Source: Rhodospirillales bacterium (GTDB lineage: Bacteria > Pseudomonadota > Alphaproteobacteria > Rhodospirillales > UBA2165). Taken from it: 34,545 bases of DNA. The notes beneath the pieces were generated by a model, which was not told where the DNA came from, ran no database searches, and worked only from the letters and a program-made list of their open reading frames with translations. The stretch is from assembly GCA_028345065.1 (NCBI GenBank), contig JAOMCN010000023.1:1-34545 (forward strand), written 5' to 3'. Position 1 is the stretch's first letter; the number at the start of each line of letters is the position of its first letter. Of this stretch, positions 1-8,301 are shown piece by piece. The position numbers were made by a program, and so were the translations under genes.

Positions 1-1
1 T

Positions 2-712
2 GAAAATATTAGCGCCGGATACGGTTCTGTCCAGGTTCTGCATAACGTCAGTATTGATGTGAACCCCGGTGAGACGGTTGTTCTGTTGGGGACTAACGGA
101 AATGGAAAAAGCACACTGTTAAAATCGGTTATGGGCCTTTTACATCCAAGTAATGGTTCAATAAGACTAGATGTTGACGGACAGGAAACCGACCTGATTG
201 GAATGAGCACCGAGGAAATTGTAGAAGCAGGAATTTCGATGGTTCCTGAAGGAAGACGACTTTTTTCATTGCTGACGGTAGAGGAGAACCTGACACTAGG
301 TGCGTATCGAGAAACCGCTCGAAAAAAAATAGACGATAATCTTGATTTCTGTTTCACTACGTTTCCTCGGCTCAAAGAAAGACGAAAGCAACAGGCGGGT
401 AGTCTGAGTGGTGGGGAACAGCAGATGGTTGCCGTTGCACGATCTCTAATGTCCGATCCAAATATCTTGTTGGTTGACGAACCATCTGTTGGACTAGCTC
501 CAATTCTGGTCAGTCAGATGATTGCAAAGATAAAAGAACTGAAAGAACTCAAAAACCTTACTGTTCTGATGGCAGAACAAAACTTTAACCAGGCCATTAA
601 AATTGCGGACAGGGGATACGTAATTGTTCATGGGCAAATCGAGTTTGAAGGAAAAACTGCGGCAGAACTTGAAAACAATGAGATGATTAAGCAGTTCTAC
701 CTAGGAGCCTAA
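2..712 (+). CDS. livF: Branched-chain amino acid/amide-type ABC transporter ATP-binding protein (LivF family), 5' end outside window
   Basis: This is the second ATPase of a Liv-type (HAAT) importer for branched-chain amino acids, amides, urea or similar solutes. The reading frame is open from base 2 and begins ENISAGYGSVQVL, the usual LivF opening, so only about five residues are missing; the GTG at 59 lies inside the conserved fold and is not the start. Visible motifs are Walker A GTNGNGKST, the ABC signature LSGGEQQ, and Walker B LLVDEPSVGLAP. The C-terminus is complete (TAA at 710-712). The other Liv genes presumably lie to the left. It converges on the catabolic genes that follow, so co-regulation with them is only a guess. 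Family assignment is firm; the substrate is unknown. Confidence 0.93.
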   Translation, partial: ENISAGYGSVQVLHNVSIDVNPGETVVLLGTNGNGKSTLLKSVMGLLHPSNGSIRLDVDGQETDLIGMSTEEIVEAGISMVPEGRRLFSLLTVEENLTLGAYRETARKKIDDNLDFCFTTFPRLKERRKQQAGSLSGGEQQMVAVARSLMSDPNILLVDEPSVGLAPILVSQMIAKIKELKELKNLTVLMAEQNFNQAIKIADRGYVIVHGQIEFEGKTAAELENNEMIKQFYLGA

Positions 713-844
713 GGCAGTATTTATACTGATTGATTAATTTATTCTTTCCTGGTGTTCAGATAGTTGATGACGTTAAGTGCATTATCAATACTAAGTATGT
801 CAGAAATTTTCCTTTTATCCCGAACCGTCTATCTTGAGGTGCCG

Positions 845-1258
845 TTAGTCGTCCCAGTAGTTTAACTCAAGGGTAATATTGTTTGGATCTTCGACAAAAA
901 TCTGGAAGAGGTTCATTTCTTCGACCATACGTTCCCGATAGGGAACATTTATAATTTTTAAACGGTCAATCAGGTCTTTGGATCCTGACGCCTTGAATGC
1001 CAGGTGGTCAATAGCCCCTCCACCGGAAAGTTCGGTGACATTGACTTCACCTAAATACTCGTTGAGGCCCTCCGGGTTGTTTTCGTCAATACCAATCAAA
1101 TGAATGACGGCATGATCACCTAAATAGAGCCAATAGCCGGGGAAAGGTAGTGGAGGACGGTCTCCCGCCTCCATCCCCATAGCATTTTCATAGAATATTC
1201 GTGTTTCCTCTAATTTAAGAGTTCGTATAGAAAAATGATCAATACGATCGAGGGGCAT
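845..1258 (-). CDS. VOC-superfamily (glyoxalase/dioxygenase fold) protein
   Basis: A 137-residue single-module vicinal-oxygen-chelate protein. The two beta-alpha-beta-beta-beta repeats open with RIDHFSIRT (His8) and GAIDHLAFK (His85), and the protein ends with the typical FVEDPNNITLELNY strand carrying Glu131; these fall where VOC metal ligands sit. Members include glyoxalase I, methylmalonyl-CoA epimerase, extradiol dioxygenases and fosfomycin-resistance enzymes, and nothing here separates them. It is the last minus-strand gene of the left catabolic group, 132 bp after the DUF1330 gene, so it may have its own promoter. Its position beside a GST and a RidA protein fits detoxification or ring-cleavage chemistry, which is an inference. 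Confidence 0.85.
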   Translation of the reverse strand: MPLDRIDHFSIRTLKLEETRIFYENAMGMEAGDRPPLPFPGYWLYLGDHAVIHLIGIDENNPEGLNEYLGEVNVTELSGGGAIDHLAFKASGSKDLIDRLKIINVPYRERMVEEMNLFQIFVEDPNNITLELNYWDD

Positions 1259-1390
1259 GATGTTAATCCTGAATCATTGCTAAAGTTTCGAAACGAGCCC
1301 TTAGTATTTAATTTATAATACTTTCTTTAAACTTAGGTGTTCTGATAATAGGCATAGTATTAGAAAAATTACCCGCTTGTTGCCTTTTGG

Positions 1391-1696
1391 TCAGTTGCCG
1401 AAACCCTCAGTAGCTTCGATAATAACGTTTTCAACTTCACCAGAACCATCGCGCCTGAATGCTGCGGCAGATTGGTATTCTTCGCTTTCAAAGCAGGCTG
1501 TAGCGTCTTTCATTGAGGGAAATTCAATCACAATAAAACGATTAAAATATTCGGGGCCCTCCATGATCTGATAATTACCTCCCCGGGATAAGGCCCTACC
1601 GCCGTATTTTTTCAATATATCCGGCACCAGGTCAGTATAACGTTTATACCCCTCCGGATTGTTGACTTTAGATCTTGCTACCCAATATGCAGTCAT
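1391..1696 (-). CDS. DUF1330 domain protein
   Basis: A 101-residue protein of the DUF1330 family (dimeric alpha/beta ferredoxin-like fold). The family hallmarks are visible: an opening MTAYWVARSKVNNPEGYKRY, a central KYGGRALSRGG turn, and the strand FIVIEFPSMKDATACFESEEY followed by a degenerate RRDGSGEVENVIIEATEG end. No catalytic residues can be named; the family has no firmly established activity. It is 33 bp downstream of the GST gene and probably co-transcribed with it. There is no signal peptide, so it is cytoplasmic. The overlapping plus-strand frame at 1377-1571 is a shadow. Confidence 0.88.
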   Translation of the reverse strand: MTAYWVARSKVNNPEGYKRYTDLVPDILKKYGGRALSRGGNYQIMEGPEYFNRFIVIEFPSMKDATACFESEEYQSAAAFRRDGSGEVENVIIEATEGFGN

Positions 1697-1729
1697 ATGT
1701 ATCTCTCCTTTGATTTTTTTGAATAGTAA

Positions 1730-2362
1730 TTAAGGCATAGGCATAACCTGATCATTTTCAGGTACATTCCAGCCTCGTTTAACGGCGGGACGTTCCGTTA
1801 GACTAACATACCATTTGGCAACGTTAGGATAGTCATTGAGGTTAACCGTTTGCCAGTCATGTCGCCCAATCCACGGGAAGATGGCGATATCAACGATGGA
1901 GTAGTTTGCACCTAAAAAGTAGTTTTTATCGGATAGGTGATTATCCATCACGCCATATAGTCGGTGGCATTCTTTAAGATAGCGTTCACTGGCTTCAACG
2001 TTTTTGCTTTCGCCATAGCGAACAAAAGTATGCACTTGACCAAACATGGGTCCAACACTGGCCATCTGAAACATGAGCCATTCCTGCATCTTCCAAAACT
2101 CGGTGTCGTTTGCTGGCATGAGCTGGCCAGACTTCCTGGCCAAATACTGAAGAATAGCTCCAGACTCCATCAGGCTTAATCCGTTATCGTGATCTACGAT
2201 TACAGGTATTTTATTATTTGGAGCAATTTCTAGGAATTTAGGGTCATGTTGTTCGCCCTTAGTAATGTTGATGGCATGAACTTGATAGTCCAAGCCGATT
2301 TCTTCCAACATGATAGACACTTTCCGACCGTTGGGGGTAGACCAGGTAAATAAATCGATCAT
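1730..2362 (-). CDS. Glutathione S-transferase, YfcG/YghU (nu-class) type
   Basis: A 210-residue GST. The N-terminal thioredoxin-like domain (about 1-80) begins MIDLFTWSTPNGRKVSIMLE and contains the TPNG and PNNKIPVIVDHD segments typical of the YfcG/YghU/Ure2-like group, which bind GSH or GSSG and show disulfide-bond reductase activity. The helical C-terminal domain follows (about 90-210), including the NYSIVDIAIFPW N-capping box. An AAGGA ribosome site sits about 10 bases before the ATG. It heads a small group with the DUF1330 gene, 223 bp after the ridA-like gene. The likely role is protection from electrophilic or oxidised intermediates, by inference from family and context. Confidence 0.9.
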   Translation of the reverse strand: MIDLFTWSTPNGRKVSIMLEEIGLDYQVHAINITKGEQHDPKFLEIAPNNKIPVIVDHDNGLSLMESGAILQYLARKSGQLMPANDTEFWKMQEWLMFQMASVGPMFGQVHTFVRYGESKNVEASERYLKECHRLYGVMDNHLSDKNYFLGANYSIVDIAIFPWIGRHDWQTVNLNDYPNVAKWYVSLTERPAVKRGWNVPENDQVMPMP

Positions 2363-2585
2363 TCTTGTTTGTCCTTGAGCTTTGTGGAGGATAATTAAAG
2401 TTTTTTGTTTAGGGTCTTTGTTTTAGTACGAATCACCGAGAATTTATAACCTTGGGAGTATTGGTTCAATGCCTTGTGGGCAAGCAAAATAGAACTACGA
2501 TTATTGTTGTTTGGGTGAAGGATAAATAGATATTTAAGCTTATATTTTAATGCAGCCCAAATTCTGTAGCGCATTTATAGCTGTA

Positions 2586-2984
2586 CTAATCAAGGACCGC
2601 CGTTGCCTCAATTTCCACAACCCAATCGGGGTGGACGAGGCGGGGAACCTGGACTGTCGTGGATGTGGGTTTATTGTCACCGAAGAATGCAATCACTTCG
2701 GGGGCGCCGTTAGTTACATAATCATCGACGTTGAGAGCATAGACATTAATACGGACTACATCAGACGGTAATGCGCCGGCGGCTGCGAGTGAAATACGAA
2801 TATTATCCAGGATTTTTAAAACCTGCATTTTCATGTCGTCAATGCCAACCACATTGGCGTCTTCATCAAACGGCACCGTGCCAGCTATGTGAACTGTTGT
2901 TGCTCCTGTAGACTTAATCACTTGGCTATAAATGTTATTATTCGGTTTATACATGCCCTCTGGATTGATGCGTTCTAACGGCAT
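2586..2984 (-). CDS. RidA/YjgF/UK114-family protein lacking the catalytic Arg
   Basis: A 132-residue Rid-family trimer-forming protein (fold seen in the segments VHIAGTVPFDEDANVVG, LKILDNIRISLAAAGALPSDVVRINVY and the terminal VEIEATAVLD). Canonical RidA hydrolyses reactive enamine/imine intermediates using an Arg in a PxRSxVEVxRL motif. Here the aligned segment is PTSTTVQVPRL, so the Arg position is Ser108. That argues for one of the other Rid subfamilies with a different or no deaminase activity. It is the fifth gene of the amidase-led operon, 25 bp behind the deacetylase. An accessory role in releasing nitrogen from an intermediate is possible but not shown. Confidence 0.9.
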   Translation of the reverse strand: MPLERINPEGMYKPNNNIYSQVIKSTGATTVHIAGTVPFDEDANVVGIDDMKMQVLKILDNIRISLAAAGALPSDVVRINVYALNVDDYVTNGAPEVIAFFGDNKPTSTTVQVPRLVHPDWVVEIEATAVLD

Positions 2985-3009
2985 TTCTGCGCCTCCTTTG
3001 ATGTGGGTG

Positions 3010-3888
3010 CTACATGTCCTTCAACTGGCCTTTGTACCAGTCGAGTATCTGTTCGCCGGTCCATATTAGAACGTCAGGTTTTGATGTTATGTGTTGGTAT
3101 ACCTGTTCCACATATTTTGACCGGTGAGGGACACCGGAAATATATGTGTGCATACTGATCCCCATAATACGGGTGATGTCTCTCGATTCTTCGTAAAGAC
3201 GGTCAAAATGGTCTATACACTTTGTTGCAAATTCCTGGGAAGAGTGATGGTGTAGGGCCATCATGGTGATGTCGTTGGTTTCTACCGGATAGGGAACTGA
3301 ATACATCTTCCCCGATTTGACTTTAAGTTCGACAGGTTGATCATCTAGCGGCCAGTCAGCCACATATTCGATCCCTTCTTCCGCCAGTATATCCAGCGTT
3401 TCCATAGTCTCCGTGAGGCCGGGGCTCTCCCAGCCACGGGGGGGCTTTCCAGTAAAATCCCTGATGGTTTCTACAGTCGCTCGTATGTGATCACGTTGAT
3501 CCTCCAGCTTATGCATGGGGCCCTGGATATAGCCGTGCCCCATGAACTCCCACCCTTCTTCCAAAGCGACATCTACGATTTGACGGTACGACTCAATAAT
3601 TATGCCATTCATAGCGAGGGTTGGTGTGATGCCGTAGTCTTTAAACATATCACGGAGCCGCCAGAAACCGACACGGTTTCCGTATTCATGCCATGACCAG
3701 TTAGGGACATCTGGCAGCAGCGGTTGGCCCATTGGGGGAGAGAGTATGGTTCGGGGTTGAGCTTTATCGGACCCCCAGTGTTCCACGTTCATGATGGTCC
3801 AGACGGCCATACGTGCACCACCCGGTAGTTTAAGCTTCGGTCGGTCAACGATTGGTGAGTAGGGGAGGCGTTCTCTAGGTGTTTCCAT
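3010..3888 (-). CDS. Polysaccharide-deacetylase-fold hydrolase, PuuE/allantoinase-like
   Basis: A NodB-fold amidohydrolase of about 292 residues. The ATG at 3888 is preferred over the ATG at 3909 because an AGAGGA ribosome site lies six bases before it, directly after the stop codon of the upstream gene; the earlier start would overlap that gene. Visible family segments are MAVWTIMNVEHWG, EGWEFMGHGYIQGPMHKL, RGWESPGL and YVADWPLDDQP, matching the metal-independent PuuE/allantoinase-like branch rather than chitin deacetylases (the TFDDG motif is absent). No signal peptide, so a cytoplasmic small-molecule substrate such as an amide, ureide or hydantoin is likely. The exact substrate is unknown. 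Confidence 0.87.
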   Translation of the reverse strand: METPRERLPYSPIVDRPKLKLPGGARMAVWTIMNVEHWGSDKAQPRTILSPPMGQPLLPDVPNWSWHEYGNRVGFWRLRDMFKDYGITPTLAMNGIIIESYRQIVDVALEEGWEFMGHGYIQGPMHKLEDQRDHIRATVETIRDFTGKPPRGWESPGLTETMETLDILAEEGIEYVADWPLDDQPVELKVKSGKMYSVPYPVETNDITMMALHHHSSQEFATKCIDHFDRLYEESRDITRIMGISMHTYISGVPHRSKYVEQVYQHITSKPDVLIWTGEQILDWYKGQLKDM

Positions 3889-3898
3889 ACTTATCCTC

Positions 3899-4801
3899 TT
3901 AAGCGTCATTATTAAGTCGTTCTAGGCCTGCATAGCCTTCCAAAACTTTGCAAACGGAAGCCGTGTCGAGGCTGTGCATTCCCTGTGCTAGTCCTGATAG
4001 ATAAACGTCCCTGCCTGCTGTGAATAACGGCGTCGGGCAGTTCATTTCAGATGCAAATTCACCTATGGTTGTCATATCTTTTAACCACACCTCCATTTTC
4101 ATAGTGGCTTCTGTATAGTCATTTTTTACCATCATCGGGCCGCGAAGTTCAAAGATGCGGGAATTACCAGCACCTTCCTTGATGACATTAAAAATGGTTT
4201 CGGGATCGAGCCCCGCTTTCATTCCTAGAACCATTGCCTCTGCCGATGCGACATTATGGATGTGAACCAAATGGTTCGCGACAAATTTCATTTTGCTACC
4301 GTTTCCAAATTCGCCCACGTAAAAAGCATGACGTGCAAAACCTTGAAAGACCGGCTCGCAGGTGTTGTATGCATCTTCATTACCACTTCCATAGACGGAG
4401 AGATCTTTATTTGTGGCCTGAGCTCCGGTACCACTAATCGGGCAATCAAGCAAAACGGTGCCAGCTTTCTCTAAAGCATTATAAGCAGCTTGTTTATCCG
4501 AGATGGGTAGGGTTGAACATTCGACAACAATTAGTCCTTCTTTTTCTGCTCCAGATAATCCATCTTCACCCGTCATAACGGTGTGGAATGCTTTAATACT
4601 GGGGAGCGAAGTAATGACCACATCAGATTGGTTGGCAACATCCCGAGGAGAAGTTCCTGCTGTTGCCCCTTGGTCTACTAATACCTTAATGTTTTCTTCA
4701 AGTATATCATAGCCGATCACGGATTGACGATCGGCCAGGAGGTTGCGTGCGAAAGAACCTCCCATAATTCCAAGACCGATGATCCCAACCTTTAAACTCA
4801 T
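3899..4801 (-). CDS. NAD(P)-dependent 2-hydroxyacid/3-hydroxyisobutyrate dehydrogenase-family reductase
   Basis: A 300-residue beta-hydroxyacid dehydrogenase. The N-terminal Rossmann motif is VGIIGLGIMGGSFARNLL (about residues 5-22), the substrate segment is DCPISGTGAQ (119-128, equivalent to DAPVSGG), and the catalytic Lys172 and Asn176 lie in KFVANHLV. Relatives reduce tartronate semialdehyde or oxidise 3-hydroxyisobutyrate and similar acids; cofactor and substrate cannot be fixed here. It lies 21 bp behind the alpha/beta-hydrolase gene, and its stop is immediately followed by the ribosome site of the deacetylase gene, so the two are probably translationally coupled. The context suggests it handles a short semialdehyde or hydroxyacid released by the pathway. 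Confidence 0.9.
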   Translation of the reverse strand: MSLKVGIIGLGIMGGSFARNLLADRQSVIGYDILEENIKVLVDQGATAGTSPRDVANQSDVVITSLPSIKAFHTVMTGEDGLSGAEKEGLIVVECSTLPISDKQAAYNALEKAGTVLLDCPISGTGAQATNKDLSVYGSGNEDAYNTCEPVFQGFARHAFYVGEFGNGSKMKFVANHLVHIHNVASAEAMVLGMKAGLDPETIFNVIKEGAGNSRIFELRGPMMVKNDYTEATMKMEVWLKDMTTIGEFASEMNCPTPLFTAGRDVYLSGLAQGMHSLDTASVCKVLEGYAGLERLNNDA

Positions 4802-4822
4802 CTTTGTTACTCCGATGTTTGG

Positions 4823-5617
4823 TTATTTATTTAATCCCGACAAAAAATCATCTAGTGTCTTGTTGAAATCTATTGGGTTTTCCATGTTGGAAACGTGGGC
4901 TGCAGGATCAATTTCCATATATTGGGAACCAGCAACTTCTTTGTGCATGGCTTGAGCAGCTTCTGGCGGTGTCCCACCGTCTTGAGCACCTACTATAAAA
5001 ATTGCAGGTAAGGTAATCGCCTTAAGCCTCGACAAATAGTCAAGCCCGAGGATTGCATGGGCGCAGCCGATATAACCAAAACTGCTGGTAGACCTGATCA
5101 TAGCGCGCACCCTATCCATCATCTCGGGTTCCTCGCTGCGGCAGCCATCAGTAAACCAACGTTGAAGTGTGGGTTCAACGAGTGGTTCCATTCCGTTTTT
5201 TTCTACCTCCGGAATACGTTGATGCCAATTGGATCTATAGCCCTCAGGGCAATCAGCCCGTGAATCACAAATGGCAATACTATTTAATCGTTCTGGATAT
5301 TGTAGGGCGAGGCTCTGGGCTGCCATTCCTCCCAGTGAAAGCCCGATAAAATGGGATTTATTGATTCCCAAAGCATTCCACAACTCAACGACATCATTGG
5401 CCAGCATATCTAAAGTATAAGCGCCGGATATTGGCTCACTTTTTCCGTGACCCCGTGTATCATATCGGAGAATACGGTATTTGTCCTTGAAGTGGTTAAC
5501 CTGAGGGTCCCACATTGTGAGGTCAGCAGCTAGAGAATTACTGAAGGTTATCCACGGTGCGCCTTCAGGGCCATCCACCTCGTAGTTCAAGGAAACATTA
5601 TTTGCCGTAATCTTCAT
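4823..5617 (-). CDS. Alpha/beta hydrolase, 3-oxoadipate enol-lactonase (PcaD)-like
   Basis: A 264-residue alpha/beta hydrolase with an intact triad: nucleophile Ser94 in IGLSLGG, Asp213 in IVGAQDGGTP, and His241 in DPAAHVSN. The opening strand (NVSLNYEVDGPEGAPWITFSN) and the RYDTRGHGKS segment strongly resemble PcaD enol-lactonases and the related RutD-type hydrolases. It probably opens a lactone, ester or carbamate-like intermediate in the cytoplasm. It sits between the amidase (22 bp upstream) and the reductase (21 bp downstream) in one operon. I do not assign pcaD because no other protocatechuate genes are nearby. Confidence 0.9.
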   Translation of the reverse strand: MKITANNVSLNYEVDGPEGAPWITFSNSLAADLTMWDPQVNHFKDKYRILRYDTRGHGKSEPISGAYTLDMLANDVVELWNALGINKSHFIGLSLGGMAAQSLALQYPERLNSIAICDSRADCPEGYRSNWHQRIPEVEKNGMEPLVEPTLQRWFTDGCRSEEPEMMDRVRAMIRSTSSFGYIGCAHAILGLDYLSRLKAITLPAIFIVGAQDGGTPPEAAQAMHKEVAGSQYMEIDPAAHVSNMENPIDFNKTLDDFLSGLNK

Positions 5618-5639
5618 TTTAATTGTCCTTTATCTATTT

Positions 5640-7046
5640 TTAAAGTCGTCCACCTAGCGGAGGGGTCCCCAGTCTATCCCGTGGCGTACCGAGTATTTTT
5701 TCAATACCGAGAGCCAGAGAGATGAGTTCTTCCTCTCGATTTGGAAGGGCGATGAGTTGCAAACCTACCGGCATTCCAGATTTATCAAGTCCCGCAGGAA
5801 TAGTGATTGCACATATGCCCAGGACATTTCCAGGCATGGTATTACTAAGCGCTAAGAGATTATTCTTTTTATAGGTTTCTGCGTCGACTAGGTCTTCAAT
5901 TATCGGAGGGGTGATGGGAACAGTAGGTACAGCTAAAGCATCTACGGTTTCCAATTTAGCATGGACAGATTGAGAAAGTTTAGAAATCTTAAAAAGCGCG
6001 GAAAAATAATCCAGGGTTTTTGCTTCCTTGGCGACTTCCATGCGCGACAGTACGTTTGGATCTAAACTGTCTATCCAATCTGGCAAATAGGTTTGAAGGA
6101 ACGAATACCCTTCAGACGCGACAATTGTGCCTTCCCCCCAAACCTGAACGGAAGTGCCTGCCTCGGGTATCTTGATGGTAGAAGTTTTAGCGCCGGCATT
6201 TTTCAACTCTGCTATTGTGTTCTCAACGGTTTCCCCCACGTCGTCAGCGCATCTATCCCAAAAGTAATCTTTCGTTATTCCTAATTTAATTCCGCTCACA
6301 TCTCGTGTTTCTATAGCAGATGAAACGGTCGCCTTAGTTGCAGGGTCAATGGCACGAAAACCAAAGGAGATATCAGTTGCCGACTTTGCTAAAATACCCG
6401 GTGTATCAAAACTTGTACTTAAAATTGTAATAAGGTCCGTCGACCACCGCCCCTTTGTGGTTTTCAATCCAACATTTCCCGTCATTGAAGCGGGTACACG
6501 AACTGATCCACCGGTATCAGTTCCAAAGGCAATCGAGGCGGAACCTTCCCAAAGGCTAACCCCGGCACCACTGCTAGATCCTCCTGGTGCTCGATGATTT
6601 TGGGCATCCCAAGGATTACGAGGGACATCCCAATGGGCATTTGTACCAATACCACCAAAGGCAAATTCTACAGTGTGAGTTTTGCCGGGAATTACGGCCA
6701 ACTGCTGCCGGACTTCACTGAGAATTGGTCCATTTTTCTCCCACTCAGGGGGTAGTCGTTTGGGAGACCCTGCATATATTGGGAACCCCTCTGCACCATA
6801 AATATCTTTGACTGAAAAAGGTATTCCCTGGGCTAATCCTAAATCCTTATTTGCAGTAAAGGCTGCATCGGAGGCATCTGCCTGGCGCCGCGCATACTCT
6901 GCGTCCCAGGTTTTGTAGGCTCCCAGTTGTAAGTCCCACTTATCGTGCCGGGCGATAGCTTCATCAGTCAAATCGCGCGCTGTTAGTATCCCTTTTCTGA
7001 GCGCTTGGGCGATCTCGGGAAGGGGGCGGTCAATCCACTCAGGCAT
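5640..7046 (-). CDS. Amidase-signature-family amidase
   Basis: A 468-residue amidase of the GatA/AtzF/malonamidase superfamily. The Ser-cis-Ser-Lys machinery is visible: Lys80 in FSVKDIYG, the PGGSSSGAG loop (Ser157), and Ser181 in GTDTGGSVRVPAS. The length fits the family. It is the first gene of the minus-strand operon that runs to the ridA-like gene, and its promoter must lie in the 202-bp region shared with the divergent cyclase gene. It is not a GatA of the tRNA amidotransferase because no gatB/gatC are near. Probable role: cytoplasmic hydrolysis of a small amide, releasing ammonia and an acid for the downstream enzymes. The substrate is unknown. Confidence 0.92.
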   Translation of the reverse strand: MPEWIDRPLPEIAQALRKGILTARDLTDEAIARHDKWDLQLGAYKTWDAEYARRQADASDAAFTANKDLGLAQGIPFSVKDIYGAEGFPIYAGSPKRLPPEWEKNGPILSEVRQQLAVIPGKTHTVEFAFGGIGTNAHWDVPRNPWDAQNHRAPGGSSSGAGVSLWEGSASIAFGTDTGGSVRVPASMTGNVGLKTTKGRWSTDLITILSTSFDTPGILAKSATDISFGFRAIDPATKATVSSAIETRDVSGIKLGITKDYFWDRCADDVGETVENTIAELKNAGAKTSTIKIPEAGTSVQVWGEGTIVASEGYSFLQTYLPDWIDSLDPNVLSRMEVAKEAKTLDYFSALFKISKLSQSVHAKLETVDALAVPTVPITPPIIEDLVDAETYKKNNLLALSNTMPGNVLGICAITIPAGLDKSGMPVGLQLIALPNREEELISLALGIEKILGTPRDRLGTPPLGGRL

Positions 7047-7148
7047 AACACTCCACCATAACTGCGCCTATCAGTCTTGGTAATGAAAGGCTAATAAATT
7101 TGCAAAAAAGATTAAAAAGAGTTTAGAACCGAGATTATTACCAAACAA

Positions 7149-7216
7149 GTACTCAAATGATCACCATTAATCCTCGACAGTAAAAAGGTCGACAATTAGA
7201 CTGCTGGTACTCAAAT
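7149..7216. repeat. Two copies of GTACTCAAAT in the divergent amidase/cyclase promoter region
   Basis: The 10-base word GTACTCAAAT occurs at 7149-7158 and again at 7207-7216, 58 bp apart, both followed by one base and AT. They lie in the 202-bp region between the divergent amidase (minus) and cyclase (plus) genes. This could be a paired regulator site; no regulator gene is in the window. Confidence 0.35.
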
Positions 7217-7248
7217 TATTTTTACCGTCATACCCGGGAGGCGAGACA

Positions 7249-8262
7249 ATGGCAAAACGGACAACTTCAAAGAAAATCCCAGATAAAAAAAAACCTGTGA
7301 GAAAAAAGAAAGGGCTTACTAAAAGAGATGTCCTGAGAAAATGTGAACAATTAAAAAACTGGGGTAAATGGGGTAGGAATGACCAACTCGGAGTTCTCAA
7401 TTACATCACACCGAAAGACGTTGTTGAGGCGTCTAAGTTAATAAAGCGTGGTAAGGTTTTTCGTTTGGGCCTTAACCTGGATGAAGATGGCCCACAGAAT
7501 GGTCTTTTTGGCGGCCGTTGGAACCCAATGCATCATATGATGGCAACTGGCACTGACGCCGTGCAAGGCATCCAGGAAGAGTTGGTAGGGATGCGCTATG
7601 CTGATGACTTTATTAATTTGCCTACACAAACAGCCAGCCAATGGGATGCACTCTCTCATGTTTTTTACAAGGACAAGATGTGGAACGGCTATCCAGCTAT
7701 ACTAGTTGATGCGCGGGGTGCACATAAAAACGGAATTGAGCATTTTGCTGATAAGATGGTGGGACGTGGTGTTTTGCTTGATATTGCTCGTCATAAAAAG
7801 AAACCTCGCCTGGCAGATGGCTATGGCATTACGATTAATGATCTAGAACGCACAGCCAAAGCCCAGGGTGTTGAGGTTCGCAGAGGCGATTTTGTTGTTA
7901 TCAATACGGGGCAGATGGCCGATTGTCTCGATCGCGGTGAATGGGGAGGTTACGCCGGTGGTAATGCCCCGGGGCTTGCCTTTGAAACGGTCGACTGGAT
8001 TTACGAAAAAGAAATTGCAGGTATATGTTCTGATACATGGGGTATTGAAGTAAGGCCTAACGAGACCATTGACGGAACAAATCAGCCTTGGCATTGGGTT
8101 ACAATTCCCTGCATTGGTATCGTTCACGGAGAAATTTGGTACCTGCGCGAGTTAGTAGAGGATTGCGCTAAAGACGGTATTTATGAGTTTTTTCTCTGTG
8201 CACCACCTCTCGTGATCACGCGAGGAACAGGTTCACCCATCAATCCACAGGCAATAAAATAA
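7249..8262 (+). CDS. Cyclase-family (kynurenine formamidase-like) metal hydrolase with Lys-rich N-terminus
   Basis: A 337-residue protein of the putative cyclase family (PF04199), longer branch. The family core starts at NWGKWGRNDQLGVLNYITP (about residue 37) and includes the metal-site variant SQWDALSHVFY in place of HxGTHxDxPxH. Before the core lies a 30-residue basic leader (12 Lys and several Arg, for example KIPDKKKPVRKKKGLTKRD). A GGAGG ribosome site nine bases before the ATG supports this start, so the leader is probably translated. Relatives hydrolyse formamide, lactone or isatin-like bonds. It is followed after 39 bp by a second cyclase gene in the same direction and diverges from the amidase operon. 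Confidence 0.9.
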   Translation: MAKRTTSKKIPDKKKPVRKKKGLTKRDVLRKCEQLKNWGKWGRNDQLGVLNYITPKDVVEASKLIKRGKVFRLGLNLDEDGPQNGLFGGRWNPMHHMMATGTDAVQGIQEELVGMRYADDFINLPTQTASQWDALSHVFYKDKMWNGYPAILVDARGAHKNGIEHFADKMVGRGVLLDIARHKKKPRLADGYGITINDLERTAKAQGVEVRRGDFVVINTGQMADCLDRGEWGGYAGGNAPGLAFETVDWIYEKEIAGICSDTWGIEVRPNETIDGTNQPWHWVTIPCIGIVHGEIWYLRELVEDCAKDGIYEFFLCAPPLVITRGTGSPINPQAIK

Positions 8263-8301
8263 CTGTTTAAATTTCATAGACCTATAAGGAGATAAAAGTG
8301 G

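Noticed and set aside
715-728. CAGTAT-TT-ATACTG dyad after livF as a terminator
   Set aside because: Six-base AT-rich arms with a two-base loop and no T-run directly after; too weak.
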